Shown here: positions 47,208 through 57,736 of the stretch, piece after piece | Layout: every line of letters begins with the position of its first letter | How positions within the stretch are numbered: position 1 is the first letter of the stretch | Assembly (NCBI GenBank): GCA_016718205.1 | Contig: JADKEB010000013.1 | Span: 1-64,000 of the forward strand | Source: Saprospiraceae bacterium | GTDB lineage: Bacteria; Bacteroidota; Bacteroidia; Chitinophagales; Saprospiraceae | Direction of reading: 5' to 3' | Length of the DNA stretch: 64,000 nucleotides | Notes under the pieces: model-generated | Database searches by the model: none | What the model was told of the DNA's origin: nothing | The model's input: the letters and a program-made list of their open reading frames with translations, nothing else | Made by a program: the position numbers and the translations under genes

Positions 47208-48602
47208 TCAAGTCTTCCAAAACCACTTCCTTCGTACAAAATATATAGTAATTACCGCTACCGCCAAGGTAAAAATGATTCCTTTCAGAGTTCCCATTAT
47301 TGCGTTTTGGCTCATAGCCTCCCAAAATGACTTAATGCCGGTAATTGCCATCAAAGGCATCAACAGTAAACTGCCGGCTACATAAGCTACCATGGGGTTT
47401 TTACCGGTAAGTGCCAGGAAGTGAATGGGATTTTTCCATATCCTGGTATCGGATATCATATTAAATAAAATCAGACAAAAAAATGCTAGCCCTGAAGTGA
47501 CAAAGTAATAACTGTAAGTAGACACATCTTTTTTGATGCCCCCTTCATATGCTTCGAGAAAAAGACCAAGGATCAAAGCATAACTTCCAGCTTGTACAAA
47601 CCGCTGCATACTGCCAGTGATATTTTCTTTACGGATGATAAATAAAGAAATACCACAAAGTATAACTGAGATCAAAACATTGATCTCCGGGATTCTCATG
47701 TACAATCCTATCAAATTGGATACGATCAGCAATATAGAAATAAATACCAAAGATAATTGAGGCTTACCTGACACTGCTGTCTCTGATGATCTGTATCTGA
47801 GCATCCACTCTCCTGCATAGGTGCCAGGCACTACGATAAAGAGATATTTTAGAAAATAAAATCTGTACACCCAATCAAATTTATATCCTGCTATGTTATT
47901 GAAGTTAAACAGTTCTTTTGTCCAACTGGATGCAGGTTCTTTAGATGCCACAAACACAGCAAAAATCAATGGCAAAATGCCCAACCTGAGCAATGGTTTG
48001 TCATGAGTAAAGTAGTAGATCAGTGTGCCAAATAGCGCCATATTGCCCAGCAACATGATGATGATATCACTTTTGTACAGATCAAAACCTTTATAATTTT
48101 GGTGCCAGAATACCATCATGACTGTTCCTGATATCAAAGCCGTAATCATGATTCCAAGCTGGATACTTTTTGCATTTTTTGACTCATAAAAAACAGCGAA
48201 CAATAGGCCAAACGACGCCATTGACATAAGATGTTCAGCAATTCCCGGATTTTCTGCCAGAATCCACGCCTTCATCTGATGAGAAAACAATGCAAAAAAA
48301 GTAAGCAGTATAAATCTTCTAAATGCCAATTTTATCACAGGAACTGGCCCTGAAATTTGCTGAATATACTTGTTGAGTGCCAGGGGCATAGCTGCCCCCA
48401 TAGCAAACAGAAAAAATGGAAAAACCAAATCTACCCAGGTAATTCCAGCGATTAAAGGGTCAAACTTAAACGATGGTGGAGGCACCTGTGCGTGAAACAT
48501 CCAGCCAGGCATCATATCACTGTAGACTATGCTACCACTCAATACCATACCAAGGATGGCTATTCCTCTTAAGGCGTCAAGACTTTCATTACGACCATTC
48601 AT
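47208..48602 (-). CDS. DUF5009/HGSNAT-like membrane acyltransferase
   Basis: 464 residues. The opening MNGRNESLDALRGIAILGMVLSG and the block WVDLVFPFFLFAMGAAMPLAL belong to the heparan-alpha-glucosaminide N-acetyltransferase-like/DUF5009 family. About 10-11 membrane segments follow, ending FFVRRKWFWK-like. Bacterial members transfer acyl groups across the inner membrane to glycans, and occur in PULs. The gene is convergent with the toroid lipoprotein gene (62 bases apart) and has its own upstream region. The acceptor is unknown. Confidence 0.85.
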   Translation of the reverse strand: MNGRNESLDALRGIAILGMVLSGSIVYSDMMPGWMFHAQVPPPSFKFDPLIAGITWVDLVFPFFLFAMGAAMPLALNKYIQQISGPVPVIKLAFRRFILLTFFALFSHQMKAWILAENPGIAEHLMSMASFGLLFAVFYESKNAKSIQLGIMITALISGTVMMVFWHQNYKGFDLYKSDIIIMLLGNMALFGTLIYYFTHDKPLLRLGILPLIFAVFVASKEPASSWTKELFNFNNIAGYKFDWVYRFYFLKYLFIVVPGTYAGEWMLRYRSSETAVSGKPQLSLVFISILLIVSNLIGLYMRIPEINVLISVILCGISLFIIRKENITGSMQRFVQAGSYALILGLFLEAYEGGIKKDVSTYSYYFVTSGLAFFCLILFNMISDTRIWKNPIHFLALTGKNPMVAYVAGSLLLMPLMAITGIKSFWEAMSQNAIMGTLKGIIFTLAVAVITIYFVRRKWFWKT

Positions 48603-48671
48603 AAATTGTCTTTACATAAATTAAACCTTTAGTATACCACATCTTTACACACAGCTAAGAAGTCATTGGAA

Positions 48672-49571
48672 TCAATCTGTCCATATTTCCGCAGCCATAT
48701 AGGCAAAACTACCCCATTGGTTAACTGAAATTATTTTATTAAATATTTCTTTAGCTTTATTTATTTTGCCACTCAATTTGTAATAATTTCCCAGGCCAAA
48801 TCCGGTAGTGGCATTGTTCAGGGCATTGCTGTCCTTTAAAAGATTATCAAGCAGAGCATCTGCGTTTTGGCCTCCTTTGTACAATAATAAAATCTGGAGA
48901 TAACCTTCATTTTCTATCAATTCCATATTTTTGTGCACTGTTGCCAGGAGATTTGAAGCGGTCTTTTCTTTTTTGAGTTCCTTGAGGGTGATGTAATACC
49001 AGTTGGCAGTGGCCACATACATGTCAGGGTTTTTTGAGACTTTAAGACATTCCTTGTACGCTTTTTCGGCTTTTTTAAAATCTTTTTTGAGATAGTACGC
49101 TAACCCCAGATGGTACCATATATTGGATTGAAGAGTGCTTGTGGGTATGTTTTTTGCATTGGGCATACCATCCGGTTCGATTTCGTCTTTTTGATTTTTA
49201 ATCAGGTATGAGGCTTTGATAAAGTCAGAAATAGCTTTATCCACACATCTTGTGGTCAGATATCTGTGGCCTCTGTGTCTGAACATATGGGCATCGTATG
49301 GATGCAGCAAAATCCCTTTGGTAAATATCTCAATGGCCTCATCATACCTGCCCAAATATGCCAATCTCCTGCCATACCATATGATGGCTTCAGCATTTTT
49401 GACATCCTTCTCATAGGTTGCTTTTGCTGCAGTTAGGTCGATTTCCAATTTTTCTTTTACAGTAGCGGAGAAAGTCAGAGGCGGGTAGGACTTGTTACCA
49501 CAGATGGTCATCTGGCCATGAAGTAAAAATTGAGTCTGAAATAAGGCAAACAAGATTATAATTCTCATCAC
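48672..49571 (-). CDS. Exported TPR-repeat protein
   Basis: 299 residues: signal peptide (IILFALFQTQFLLHGQ), then at least four tetratricopeptide units (AEAIIWYGRRLAYLGRYDEAIEIFTKGILLHP; MFRHRGHRYLTTRCVDKAISDFIKA; NIWYHLGLAYYLKKDFKKAEKAYKECL; GFGLGNYYKLSGKINKAKEIFNKI). The mature protein is probably periplasmic and a scaffold for other proteins. No catalytic residues are seen. It is transcribed toward the acyltransferase gene with a 69-base gap, but may be a separate unit. It is divergent from the ECF sigma gene. Confidence 0.8.
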   Translation of the reverse strand: MMRIIILFALFQTQFLLHGQMTICGNKSYPPLTFSATVKEKLEIDLTAAKATYEKDVKNAEAIIWYGRRLAYLGRYDEAIEIFTKGILLHPYDAHMFRHRGHRYLTTRCVDKAISDFIKASYLIKNQKDEIEPDGMPNAKNIPTSTLQSNIWYHLGLAYYLKKDFKKAEKAYKECLKVSKNPDMYVATANWYYITLKELKKEKTASNLLATVHKNMELIENEGYLQILLLYKGGQNADALLDNLLKDSNALNNATTGFGLGNYYKLSGKINKAKEIFNKIISVNQWGSFAYMAAEIWTD

Positions 49572-49722
49572 TTTTCTGGCTTCATTTTAATTTTTATCAA
49601 AAGAAATGCCGTAAATGTAAATATTAAATTTTGATGGTATAAAAAAATCTAAATAATTATTGATTTTAAATTAATTGCTTTAAAATTGCGTCGTATAATT
49701 CTTAAAGCCCTACATAAAACTT

Positions 49723-50295
49723 ATGTATTACAGGTATTCAGATGACGAAACGTTGTGGAATGATTTCAGATCAGGAAGCAAAGATGCGTATGAATACATT
49801 TTCCGTTCTTATAGTAACATGCTGTACAATTATGGTTTCAAAATATGTCTTGACAGTATGTTGACCAAGGATGCCATTCAGGAGGTTTTTATAACCCTTT
49901 TGACAAAATACAATAAGATAAATATCACCAACTCAATCAAACTATACCTCTTTAAGTCATTAAGAACAGAAATATTTAAAAAACTACGGGCAGAACAAAG
50001 ATATTCAGACTTAATAGTATCTGATACGGACTTTAATCTGGAATATTCAGCTGAAGACAAGATCATAGAAGACGAGATCACCATGATCCGTATCAGAGAA
50101 CTGTCACAGGTGGTTGAGGATTTACCACGTCGCCAGAAAGAGTGCATTTATCTAAGATTTTATGAAGGAATGTCATATCAGGAAATTTCTGAAATCATGG
50201 AAATAGAAGTCAGTTCGACCTACAAAATGTTGTATAAAGCCATTGAGCAATTATACGAAAAGTTGGCAATGAAAAATGGCAAACTTTTTTATTGA
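49723..50295 (+). CDS. ECF sigma factor
   Basis: 190 residues. Sigma region 2 (about 12-85: LWNDFRSGSKDAYEYIFRSYSNMLYNYGFKI ... DAIQEVFITLLTKYNKI) and region 4 (about 125-180: LPRRQKECIYLRFYEGMSYQEISEIMEIEVSSTYKMLYKAIEQL) are clear. Bacteroidota ECF factors pair with FecR anti-sigmas and STN-domain SusC proteins in transenvelope signalling. The FecR and STN-SusC genes lie 3-4 kb downstream on the same strand, with two other genes between. It is therefore the likely activator of this locus. Confidence 0.9.
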   Translation: MYYRYSDDETLWNDFRSGSKDAYEYIFRSYSNMLYNYGFKICLDSMLTKDAIQEVFITLLTKYNKINITNSIKLYLFKSLRTEIFKKLRAEQRYSDLIVSDTDFNLEYSAEDKIIEDEITMIRIRELSQVVEDLPRRQKECIYLRFYEGMSYQEISEIMEIEVSSTYKMLYKAIEQLYEKLAMKNGKLFY

Positions 50296-50334
50296 TTTTA
50301 AACTACGTGACTCCAGCAAAAGCTAAGTTAATCT

Positions 50335-50769
50335 ATGGACAAATATATCACTCAACTTATTGAGATGCTCAGAGAAGCACAAGACCAAAAACCTGATGTC
50401 AGTAAACACATGGATTTTGCTGAAGAAATGGAAAGTATTGAATCCTTATTTGAAAACGACCACCCAACTATGGCTTACCACTTTGGTATTCCTAAAGAAT
50501 ATTTTCCACCTTTGGAAAAATTGGAAGATAAGCACTTTGACATTTTGGTTCCTGAATTTTTGAACTTATGGAATAAATATAATTACTCACCATGCTTTGT
50601 AGATAAATTACCAAACAGGTGGAAGTATAAGCTTATGAGGGATGAACTTAATGAACATCATCCTCTTATTCCAGGCAAAAACGGCACCTGGCATATTGAG
50701 TTTTGTCATTATGACCCTGAAGAATGTCCTTTGCCATCAGAATTTTGTGGTTGTAAAGATATTTTGTGA
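50335..50769 (+). CDS. Hypothetical protein of 144 residues
   Basis: No family recognised. The soluble sequence lacks a signal peptide and is rich in acidic residues. The C-terminal part has several His and Cys (NEHHPL...WHIEFCHYDPEECPLPSEFCGC), which might bind a metal. It lies 39 bases after the ECF sigma gene on the same strand, so co-transcription is possible. Complete reading frame with normal codon use. Confidence 0.65.
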   Translation: MDKYITQLIEMLREAQDQKPDVSKHMDFAEEMESIESLFENDHPTMAYHFGIPKEYFPPLEKLEDKHFDILVPEFLNLWNKYNYSPCFVDKLPNRWKYKLMRDELNEHHPLIPGKNGTWHIEFCHYDPEECPLPSEFCGCKDIL

Positions 50770-50951
50770 TTTCGACATTAGGTTTTGAAGAGAAATAAAA
50801 TCTATTGGTTTCTATGGCATTGATAAATTGGTATAAAATCACATCCATTTAAGGTTTTATAAAAATTTTCCCCTAAAAAAGGGATAATTGTGGCATCTTC
50901 CTGTATTATATAGTGATGAACCAATTTTTATCCCTATTTAAATCATTAAAG

Positions 50952-53246
50952 ATGCTTAAGTTTTACAAAATTCTAGTTTTATTAGTTCTATTGGCAGGAA
51001 GCAGACAACTTATCAGTCAATCAACTCTTCTCAATCCGATCACTACACTGGTAGATAAGTCAAAAGCCGGCAACAAACTACCGGCTATCATTGACAATGC
51101 CGGTAATACCCGAGGAGCCGGATTTAATGGCGAAAATGTCTTTGTTGCTACCCGTACCGGTGGTAATATTATCTATTACTGGGATGTAAGCAAGCCGGAT
51201 ACCGATCCAAAAACAATGGACATGACGGGAGTTACTGGTGGTCTTTTTGCAGTTTCTGACCTTACTGTGGTTGGTAAAAGAGTATTTATGAGCAATATGG
51301 TCAATGCCACAGGCAACATGTTTAAAGTATATGGGTGGTCAAACAAAGAAGCCCAACCAAAAGTATTACTTGAATTTCCGGCTCCTGCCACCAATGTAAG
51401 ACTTGGTGACGCCATTTCTGTCATTGGAGACCCTGCTACTGACGGACTCCTTGTTGCATCAGGTCATGGGACTAAAAGTTTTTATATCTGGAAAATGAAA
51501 GGAGACAGTATTTCTGATAAAACACCAAACATTGTTACATTAGACAGTGTGATGAATGTCAACTTTGCCCGAATTACCAAAGTACCTCAAAGCGATATGT
51601 ATTTGGCAAGTGGTTCCTCTATGGGCATGGCACTTCTCGACAAGGACTTCAAAGTGCTTGAATGGGTAAAACCCGGAGTATATTTCCCAAGTTGGCCTAT
51701 GTATGCTCAGGTAGTATTTTATAAAGGAAAAAGATTGCTGGCATATCAGCATGTCAAAACAAGTCCGGTAGAAAATTTTTCCTATGTACTGGATATCAGT
51801 AGTGACAGTACTACATTGAGTGCGTTTAAAAATATAGGGACCAAACCAGCAGTTGACAGAATCATACACTCTGCCAATTTGGGTAATGTCGCCAATGGTA
51901 ATGCAAGTGTAAGTGTGGATATTTTGCCCGATGATGCAGGCAATTTACTGACTCTCAGTTATTCAGCAGGAAATGGTTTTATCCTCCAGCAATACGGCAA
52001 TGTTGTAAAACCATCTATAAAACCTGTAGCTACTATTATAGATAAATCCAAATTTGCCAACAAACTACCGGCTATCATTGATAATGCCGGTAATACCCGA
52101 GGAGCCGGATTTAATGGCGAAAACGTTTTTGTCGCCACACGAACCGGAGGGAATATCATCTATTACTGGGATGTCACCAAACCTGATGATGACCCCAAAA
52201 CCATGAACACTACAATCATCACCGGTGGTACATTTCCTTTGTCAGACCTAACTTCTGTAGGTAAAAAAGTATTTGCAAGTAATATGGTCAATGCCACGGG
52301 AAGTATATTCAAATTGTATGGTTGGGCAAATAAAGACGCACAACCAAAAGTGTTGCTCGAGTTTCAAGCACCAGCAAGCACAAGGCTTGGTGATGCATTT
52401 TCTATCGTGGGAGATCCTCTTACAGATGGCTTATTTATTGCTTCAGGTCATGGCACCAAGAATTTTTATATCTGGAAAATGAAAGGAGACAGTATTTCTG
52501 ATAAAACACCAAACATTGTTACATTAGACAGTGTGATGAATGTCAACTTTGCCCGAATCACAAGAGTTCCTCAAAGTGATATGTTTCTGGCAAGTGGACC
52601 GACTATGGGTATGGCTCTTCTGGATAAAGATTTTAAAGTCCTGGAATGGATAAAACCCGGAGTATACTTTCCAAGTTGGGCAATGTATGCTCAGGTTTTT
52701 ACCTATAAAAATCAAAGACTGCTTGGTTATGTACATACTAAATCAAGCCCTGTTGAAAACTTCCTTTATGTTGTAGATATTACAACGGGGGCAAATATAC
52801 GAGATGCACTCAAAGATTTGATAGCCACTCCTTTTGCAGACAGACTTATTCACTCAGTAAATTTAGGAAATATTTCTAATGGAAATGCAAGTGTAGGGTT
52901 AGCCATCTTGCCTGATGCACTCGGTAATGTATGGGCGATGGCGTACTCAGCGGGTAACGGATTTATACTTCAAAAATATGGAGATAAAACATCGGCTGCC
53001 TGGGACTATAATGTGTCCGCTTTCAAAATGTACCCAAACCCAACTAGCGGATTGTTCAATATTGTATCTGATTACAAAATCAAAAGAGTAGTTGTATATG
53101 ACATTAATGGTAGAATGATCGAAACAGTTCCTGTAGAAAATTCACAGACCTTAATGGATGTAAGTGCTTACCAAAATGGAGTCTATTTCATTTCTCTGCA
53201 GACAGATGGAGGTCTTTTCAGCAAAAAGCTGATCATTCAAAAATAG
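50952..53246 (+). CDS. Secreted DUF4623-like tandem-duplicated protein with T9SS tail
   Basis: 764 residues from MLKFYKILVLLVLLAG; the ATG at 50913 would precede the signal peptide by 13 residues and is less likely. Two copies of a beta-propeller-like domain (ITTLVDKSKAGNKLPAIIDNAGNTRGAGFNGENVFVATRTGGNIIYYWD and its repeat about 327 residues later) make up most of the chain. They share long exact stretches of DNA near 51480-51580 and 52460-52560. The end is a Por/T9SS tail (FKMYPNPTSGLFNIVSDY). Single-domain relatives are encoded in SusCD loci, and one is fused in the lipoprotein at 59780. Probably a surface binding protein. Confidence 0.8.
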   Translation: MLKFYKILVLLVLLAGSRQLISQSTLLNPITTLVDKSKAGNKLPAIIDNAGNTRGAGFNGENVFVATRTGGNIIYYWDVSKPDTDPKTMDMTGVTGGLFAVSDLTVVGKRVFMSNMVNATGNMFKVYGWSNKEAQPKVLLEFPAPATNVRLGDAISVIGDPATDGLLVASGHGTKSFYIWKMKGDSISDKTPNIVTLDSVMNVNFARITKVPQSDMYLASGSSMGMALLDKDFKVLEWVKPGVYFPSWPMYAQVVFYKGKRLLAYQHVKTSPVENFSYVLDISSDSTTLSAFKNIGTKPAVDRIIHSANLGNVANGNASVSVDILPDDAGNLLTLSYSAGNGFILQQYGNVVKPSIKPVATIIDKSKFANKLPAIIDNAGNTRGAGFNGENVFVATRTGGNIIYYWDVTKPDDDPKTMNTTIITGGTFPLSDLTSVGKKVFASNMVNATGSIFKLYGWANKDAQPKVLLEFQAPASTRLGDAFSIVGDPLTDGLFIASGHGTKNFYIWKMKGDSISDKTPNIVTLDSVMNVNFARITRVPQSDMFLASGPTMGMALLDKDFKVLEWIKPGVYFPSWAMYAQVFTYKNQRLLGYVHTKSSPVENFLYVVDITTGANIRDALKDLIATPFADRLIHSVNLGNISNGNASVGLAILPDALGNVWAMAYSAGNGFILQKYGDKTSAAWDYNVSAFKMYPNPTSGLFNIVSDYKIKRVVVYDINGRMIETVPVENSQTLMDVSAYQNGVYFISLQTDGGLFSKKLIIQK

Positions 53247-53276
53247 ATTCTGATATAGCATTATTAAGTGTAGTTC

Positions 53277-54320
53277 ATGAATCAACCACAACTCAATAAG
53301 TACAAATCCTTTACTGCAAAAGATTTTGCTGCGGATGATGATTTTGTCAGGTATGTTTGCAATCCCAATCAGGAAGATATCACTTTCTGGAATGAACTAA
53401 TACAGATTTTTCCAGAAAAAAGTCAGGCTGTGAGAGAAGCAAAATTGCTGATTCAGGCATTACAACCTGATCAGGCTATGCTGCATCCTGTTGACGCTGA
53501 GGATTTATGGGCTGCACTTTCGAATAAACATCATGAAGTATTTATTTCACGTACTACAGGTAGAAAAATTCATACATCCAAGTTAAAAAATGTCTTTTGG
53601 GGCATTGCTGCTGCATCATTATTAATTCTAACAGGTGTTTTGATTTCCAATCTTTTTAAGGATGAAGAAACATTTACCTACAGTACAGGATATGATCAGA
53701 TAGCTTCTGTAATCCTTCCGGACAACAGTATGGTGACACTTAATGCCAACTCATCCATTAAAGTCTGGTCTTCAGGTTTATTTCAAAAAAACAGGGAAAT
53801 TGCACTTACGGGTGAAGCCAATTTTAAGGTTAAAAAGAAAAAGACATCAGGTATATACCATAAAATGCTGGTCCACACCAATTCAGGAACGGTTGAAGTC
53901 ACAGGAACAACATTTAATGTGTATTCCAGAGAAAACAAAACTAAAGTATATCTTAGGGAAGGGAAGGTAAAACTAAATAATTTGCCCGACTTGCCCGTGA
54001 TTCACATGCATCCGGGTGATTATATACAGTATGATGTGCTTGATAAAACGATTTCAAAAAATAAGGTGGCATCACAAATTATTGATTCATGGGTATTCAA
54101 TAAAGTCATTTACGATAAAACACCGGTTACAGAAGTTTTAAATCACATTAAAGCAGTACATGGTTGGGGTTATGTTTTGAAAAACAAATCATTGAAGGAC
54201 AAGTCATTTACAGGAGTCTTACCTGCTGATGATCTCAGCCTGTTGCTGAAAGCCCTTGAAGAAGCTTTTGATATAAAAATTATAAAAAAGGACAAAACGC
54301 TTTTAATTACATTTAAATAA
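53277..54320 (+). CDS. fecR: FecR-family anti-sigma factor
   Basis: 347 residues. One membrane segment (FWGIAAASLLILTGVLISNLF, about 109-129) follows a cytoplasmic anti-sigma part. The periplasmic FecR domain contains VILPDNSMVTLNANSSIKVW ... EIALTGEANFKV ... VEVTGTTFNVYSR...YLREGKVKL, and a DUF4974 domain ends the protein (VITEVLNHIK...FTGVLPADDLSLLLKALEEAFDIKI). It transmits occupancy of the SusC STN domain to the ECF sigma factor. Placed directly before the STN-SusC gene, as usual. Confidence 0.95.
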   Translation: MNQPQLNKYKSFTAKDFAADDDFVRYVCNPNQEDITFWNELIQIFPEKSQAVREAKLLIQALQPDQAMLHPVDAEDLWAALSNKHHEVFISRTTGRKIHTSKLKNVFWGIAAASLLILTGVLISNLFKDEETFTYSTGYDQIASVILPDNSMVTLNANSSIKVWSSGLFQKNREIALTGEANFKVKKKKTSGIYHKMLVHTNSGTVEVTGTTFNVYSRENKTKVYLREGKVKLNNLPDLPVIHMHPGDYIQYDVLDKTISKNKVASQIIDSWVFNKVIYDKTPVTEVLNHIKAVHGWGYVLKNKSLKDKSFTGVLPADDLSLLLKALEEAFDIKIIKKDKTLLITFK

Positions 54321-54329
54321 CTCCAGGTT

Positions 54330-57300
54330 ATGATAAAAAATAGATCTATTATCAGTTTTATTTTTCTTTTGTTTTTTGGGTTCTCAGCATTTGCTCAGGA
54401 AATGACGGATATCAAAAAAGCGTTGAGAGATATTCAGGATATATACAAAGTAGAGTTTATTTATGATGATGCTTTAGTTGCCGGACTAAAGTTAGGCCCT
54501 TACACCAATTGGGAAGAAAAACTTGATGTCAAATTAGATAGAATCCTAAAGCCAGTTAAGCTCACTTTTTCGAAAATCAGCAATCAGCATTATGTCATCA
54601 AAACATCGTCACAAACTGAGGAAAAACAAGATGTAAATACCAACTTGACTCCATCTAAGACTGCTTCAAATGTGAAGGCGATCAAAGAAAAAAAAAGTCT
54701 CAGGGATCATCACTGATGAAAATGATCAACCTGCCATAGGTGTGACTGTGCTGGTAAAAGCCACCGGCGAAGGAACAATAACAGATTTTAATGGGGAGTA
54801 TGAAATCGAAGTACCTGAAAATGGTGTTCTGGTTTTTTCATTTATTGGGTATAAAACCGTCGAAATGCCTGTCGCCGGAAAATCGAAAATTGATCTAAAG
54901 CTTGAAGTAGAAAGTACAAAAATTGAAGAAATTGTAGTTGTCGCTTATGGTGTTCAAAAAAGAGCTCACCTGACAGGTTCTGTGGCATCACTCAGCAGTA
55001 AGGAGCTTTCTCAAAAACCTGTGGACAACCTGACTACTATGCTTTCCGGAAGATTACCGGGAGTCATCACCAGGCAACAAAGTGGTGTACCCGGCGAGAA
55101 TTCTGCTAAATTTTTTATAAGAGGACGGAGTTCTCCTACAGGGTCAGGAGCTCCGCTGATCATTGTGGATGGTGTAGAGCGGCCATTTGACAATCTAGAT
55201 CCTAATGAAATAGAATCCATTTCTATTCTGAAAGATGCCGCATCAGCTGCCATGTATGGTGTCAGAGCTGCCAATGGGGTAGTCATGGTGACCACAAAAT
55301 CGGGAAAAGAAAGTCAAAAAATCAATCTAAATTTTACAAGTACATACAGCATATCAAAAAATACAGCTTTTCCTGAATACCCTGATGGTGTAGGCTATGC
55401 ATTGTGGCACAACAAAGCAAGGGAACTCGACGGACTCGCTCTGGATTACACCCCTTCAGATATCGAAAAAATACGAAATGGGGACCCTGCAGGTATATTG
55501 GGAAACACAGAGTGGACTAAATTGATTTTCGAACCGTTTGCACCACAAGCATATCAAAACCTGAATATCAATGGCGGAAACAGCAAACTAAAATTTTTTA
55601 ACAACGCAGCTTACCTGCATCAGGACGGAATCATCCAGGGTGTTTCTTTTGACAGAATCAATCTCAGGTCCAATGTAGAGTATGAAGTAAATCCAAACTT
55701 CAATGTAGCTCTAAATATCGCTGGTCGTGTTGAAGAAAGAAAACAGCCGGGAACCTCACCAGGCTCACAGGATATTACGATAAATAATTATAAAAATGTC
55801 ATTTTTTATTCCATCCTGGCAAGACCTACATCCTTGCCAAATTTGCCTGATGGTACAGCTTTGGGCTGGGGTAATCCTATCGTGGCAAGAGATCAATCAG
55901 GATTCTATAACCAGAAACGAAAAATCTTTCAATCTACCGTCAGTTTTAAGTACAAAATTCCCGGATTGGAAGGACTCAGTCTGAAAGCCAATCTGTCTTA
56001 TGACTATGAAAACAGTCTGGCAAAACACTTTCAGATACCGCAAAGACTGGCTACCTGGGAATATGCCAAGAGGGAATTGGTCTATTTTGACAGGTTGATG
56101 TCAAAAGATATTGCAAGCAATAAAAATGAGCTGTCTCAAGGATTTAATGATTACCATAGGATCACTACACAGATGTCAGCAGATTACAATAAAACTTTTG
56201 GTAAAAATGTGCTCAATGCACTTGTACTTTTTGAAGAGCAAAGCACAAAAACATCAACTTTTGGAGTGGCGGCACAGGATCTTCCATTAACAGCGCTTCC
56301 GGAATTGAATTTTGCGACACAGTATATCACCAACAGTCTTTACGGAAGCAGGGGGCAAAGAGGTACAAGAGGGCTTGTATCAAGAGTAGGCTATGTGATC
56401 AATGACAAGTATATGACAGAATTTACAGGGAGGGCTGACTGGTCATCCAGATTTTCAAAAGGCAACAGACTCGGAGTATTTCCGGCTGTCTCTTTGGGGT
56501 GGAATGTCAGCAGGGAAAAATTTTTCCAAAACCTGACTCCATATGTCTCGAGATTAAAGCTTAGAGCATCGGCAGGACTTTTGGGAAATGACGATATCGG
56601 AGACTTCCGTTTTTTGAAACGATTTAATTTGTCCACACAACCGGAAGTGATTTTTGGAGACAATGCTTATCTCGATCTTTTGACCGGAGCAGTGCCAAGT
56701 TATGACATTACATGGGAAAAAACAGTGACTTATAATGGAGGCTTTGAAGCAGATATTCTGGATGGTATGTTTGCGATTGAATTTGATGCATTTTACAAAG
56801 TGACTACTGATATCCTTCAAAGTGTGGCCGGGGTTTTTCCACCTTCTGTTGGTGGTAATTTTCCTTCCATTGTGAATGCAGGTAAAATGGATGCCCGGGG
56901 TTTTGAGGCAATCGTAACCCATCGCAAACAAGTCAACAAAGATTTTAACTACCAGATTTCCGCCAATGTGACTTTTTCGCGAAACAAATATCTGGAAACA
57001 GATGAAAGCCCCAATGTTCCACCATGGCAAAGAAGAACCGGTCAACCAATTGGTTCAGTCCTTGGCTGGGTTTCAGATGGACTTTTTCAGAGTAATGAAG
57101 AAATAGCATCTGCAGCACTTACTACCTATGAAGTAAAACCCGGGTTCATCAGATACAAAGATCTGAATGGAGATGGAGTGATCAATTTTGCGGACAGAAC
57201 ATGGATAGGAAGAAGCCCTATACCGGAAGTCATTGCCGGATTGAACCTAAGCGCCAGTTATAAAAACCTGTCAGTAAGTGCATTTTTTCAAGGCGCAACA

Positions 57301-57729
57301 CGTACCGATTTAATGCTCACCGGAGAGTATCTGGGTGCAGGATTTTCTGACGGAACATTCTTTACGCAACCATTTAAATGGGGCGCAAACACACCATACT
57401 TCATTCTTGAAAATACCTGGCAAAAAGAAGGAGATATTACAGAATTTCCCAGATTGACCACAATCACACCATTTAACAATAACTTATCCACTGACTTCTG
57501 GAAGAGAGACGCATCATACATCAGATTAAAGACAGTGGAAGTTTCTTATTCCTTCAAGCTGAAGCCCAATAAATATTCTGGGCAGACAAGATTGAATGTA
57601 TTCTTCAGTGGTACAAATCTGCTTACTCTAAGCAAACTAAAGTATATAGACCCTGAGGCACCAACAGTCAATAATGGATTTTATCCGCAGCAGAAAGTAT
57701 TTAATTTTGGTATAAATCTTTCAATTTAA
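54330..57729 (+). CDS. SusC/RagA-family TonB-linked protein with STN domain, frameshift in A9 run
   Basis: The first part (54330-54716) has a signal peptide (FIFLLFFGFSAFAQ) and an STN (secretin/TonB N-terminal) domain (DIKKALRDIQDIYKVEFIYDDALVAGLKL). The frame shifts in a run of nine A (54688-54696). In the other frame the carboxypeptidase-D-like domain follows at once (KVSGIITDENDQPAIGVTVLVK), then the plug (VVVAYGVQKRAHLTGSVASL ... APLIIVDGVERPFDNLDPNEIESISILKDAASAAMYGVRAANGVVMVTTK-type block) and barrel to a C-terminal FNFGINLSI. About 1130 residues if joined. The STN fits ECF/FecR control. A homopolymer error or slippage-based switching is equally possible. Confidence 0.9.
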
Positions 57730-57736
57730 AAAGGAT

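Noticed and set aside
50860..50905. CCCCTAAAAAAGGG as a terminator before the DUF4623-like gene
   Set aside because: The stem is only about four base pairs; too weak to call.
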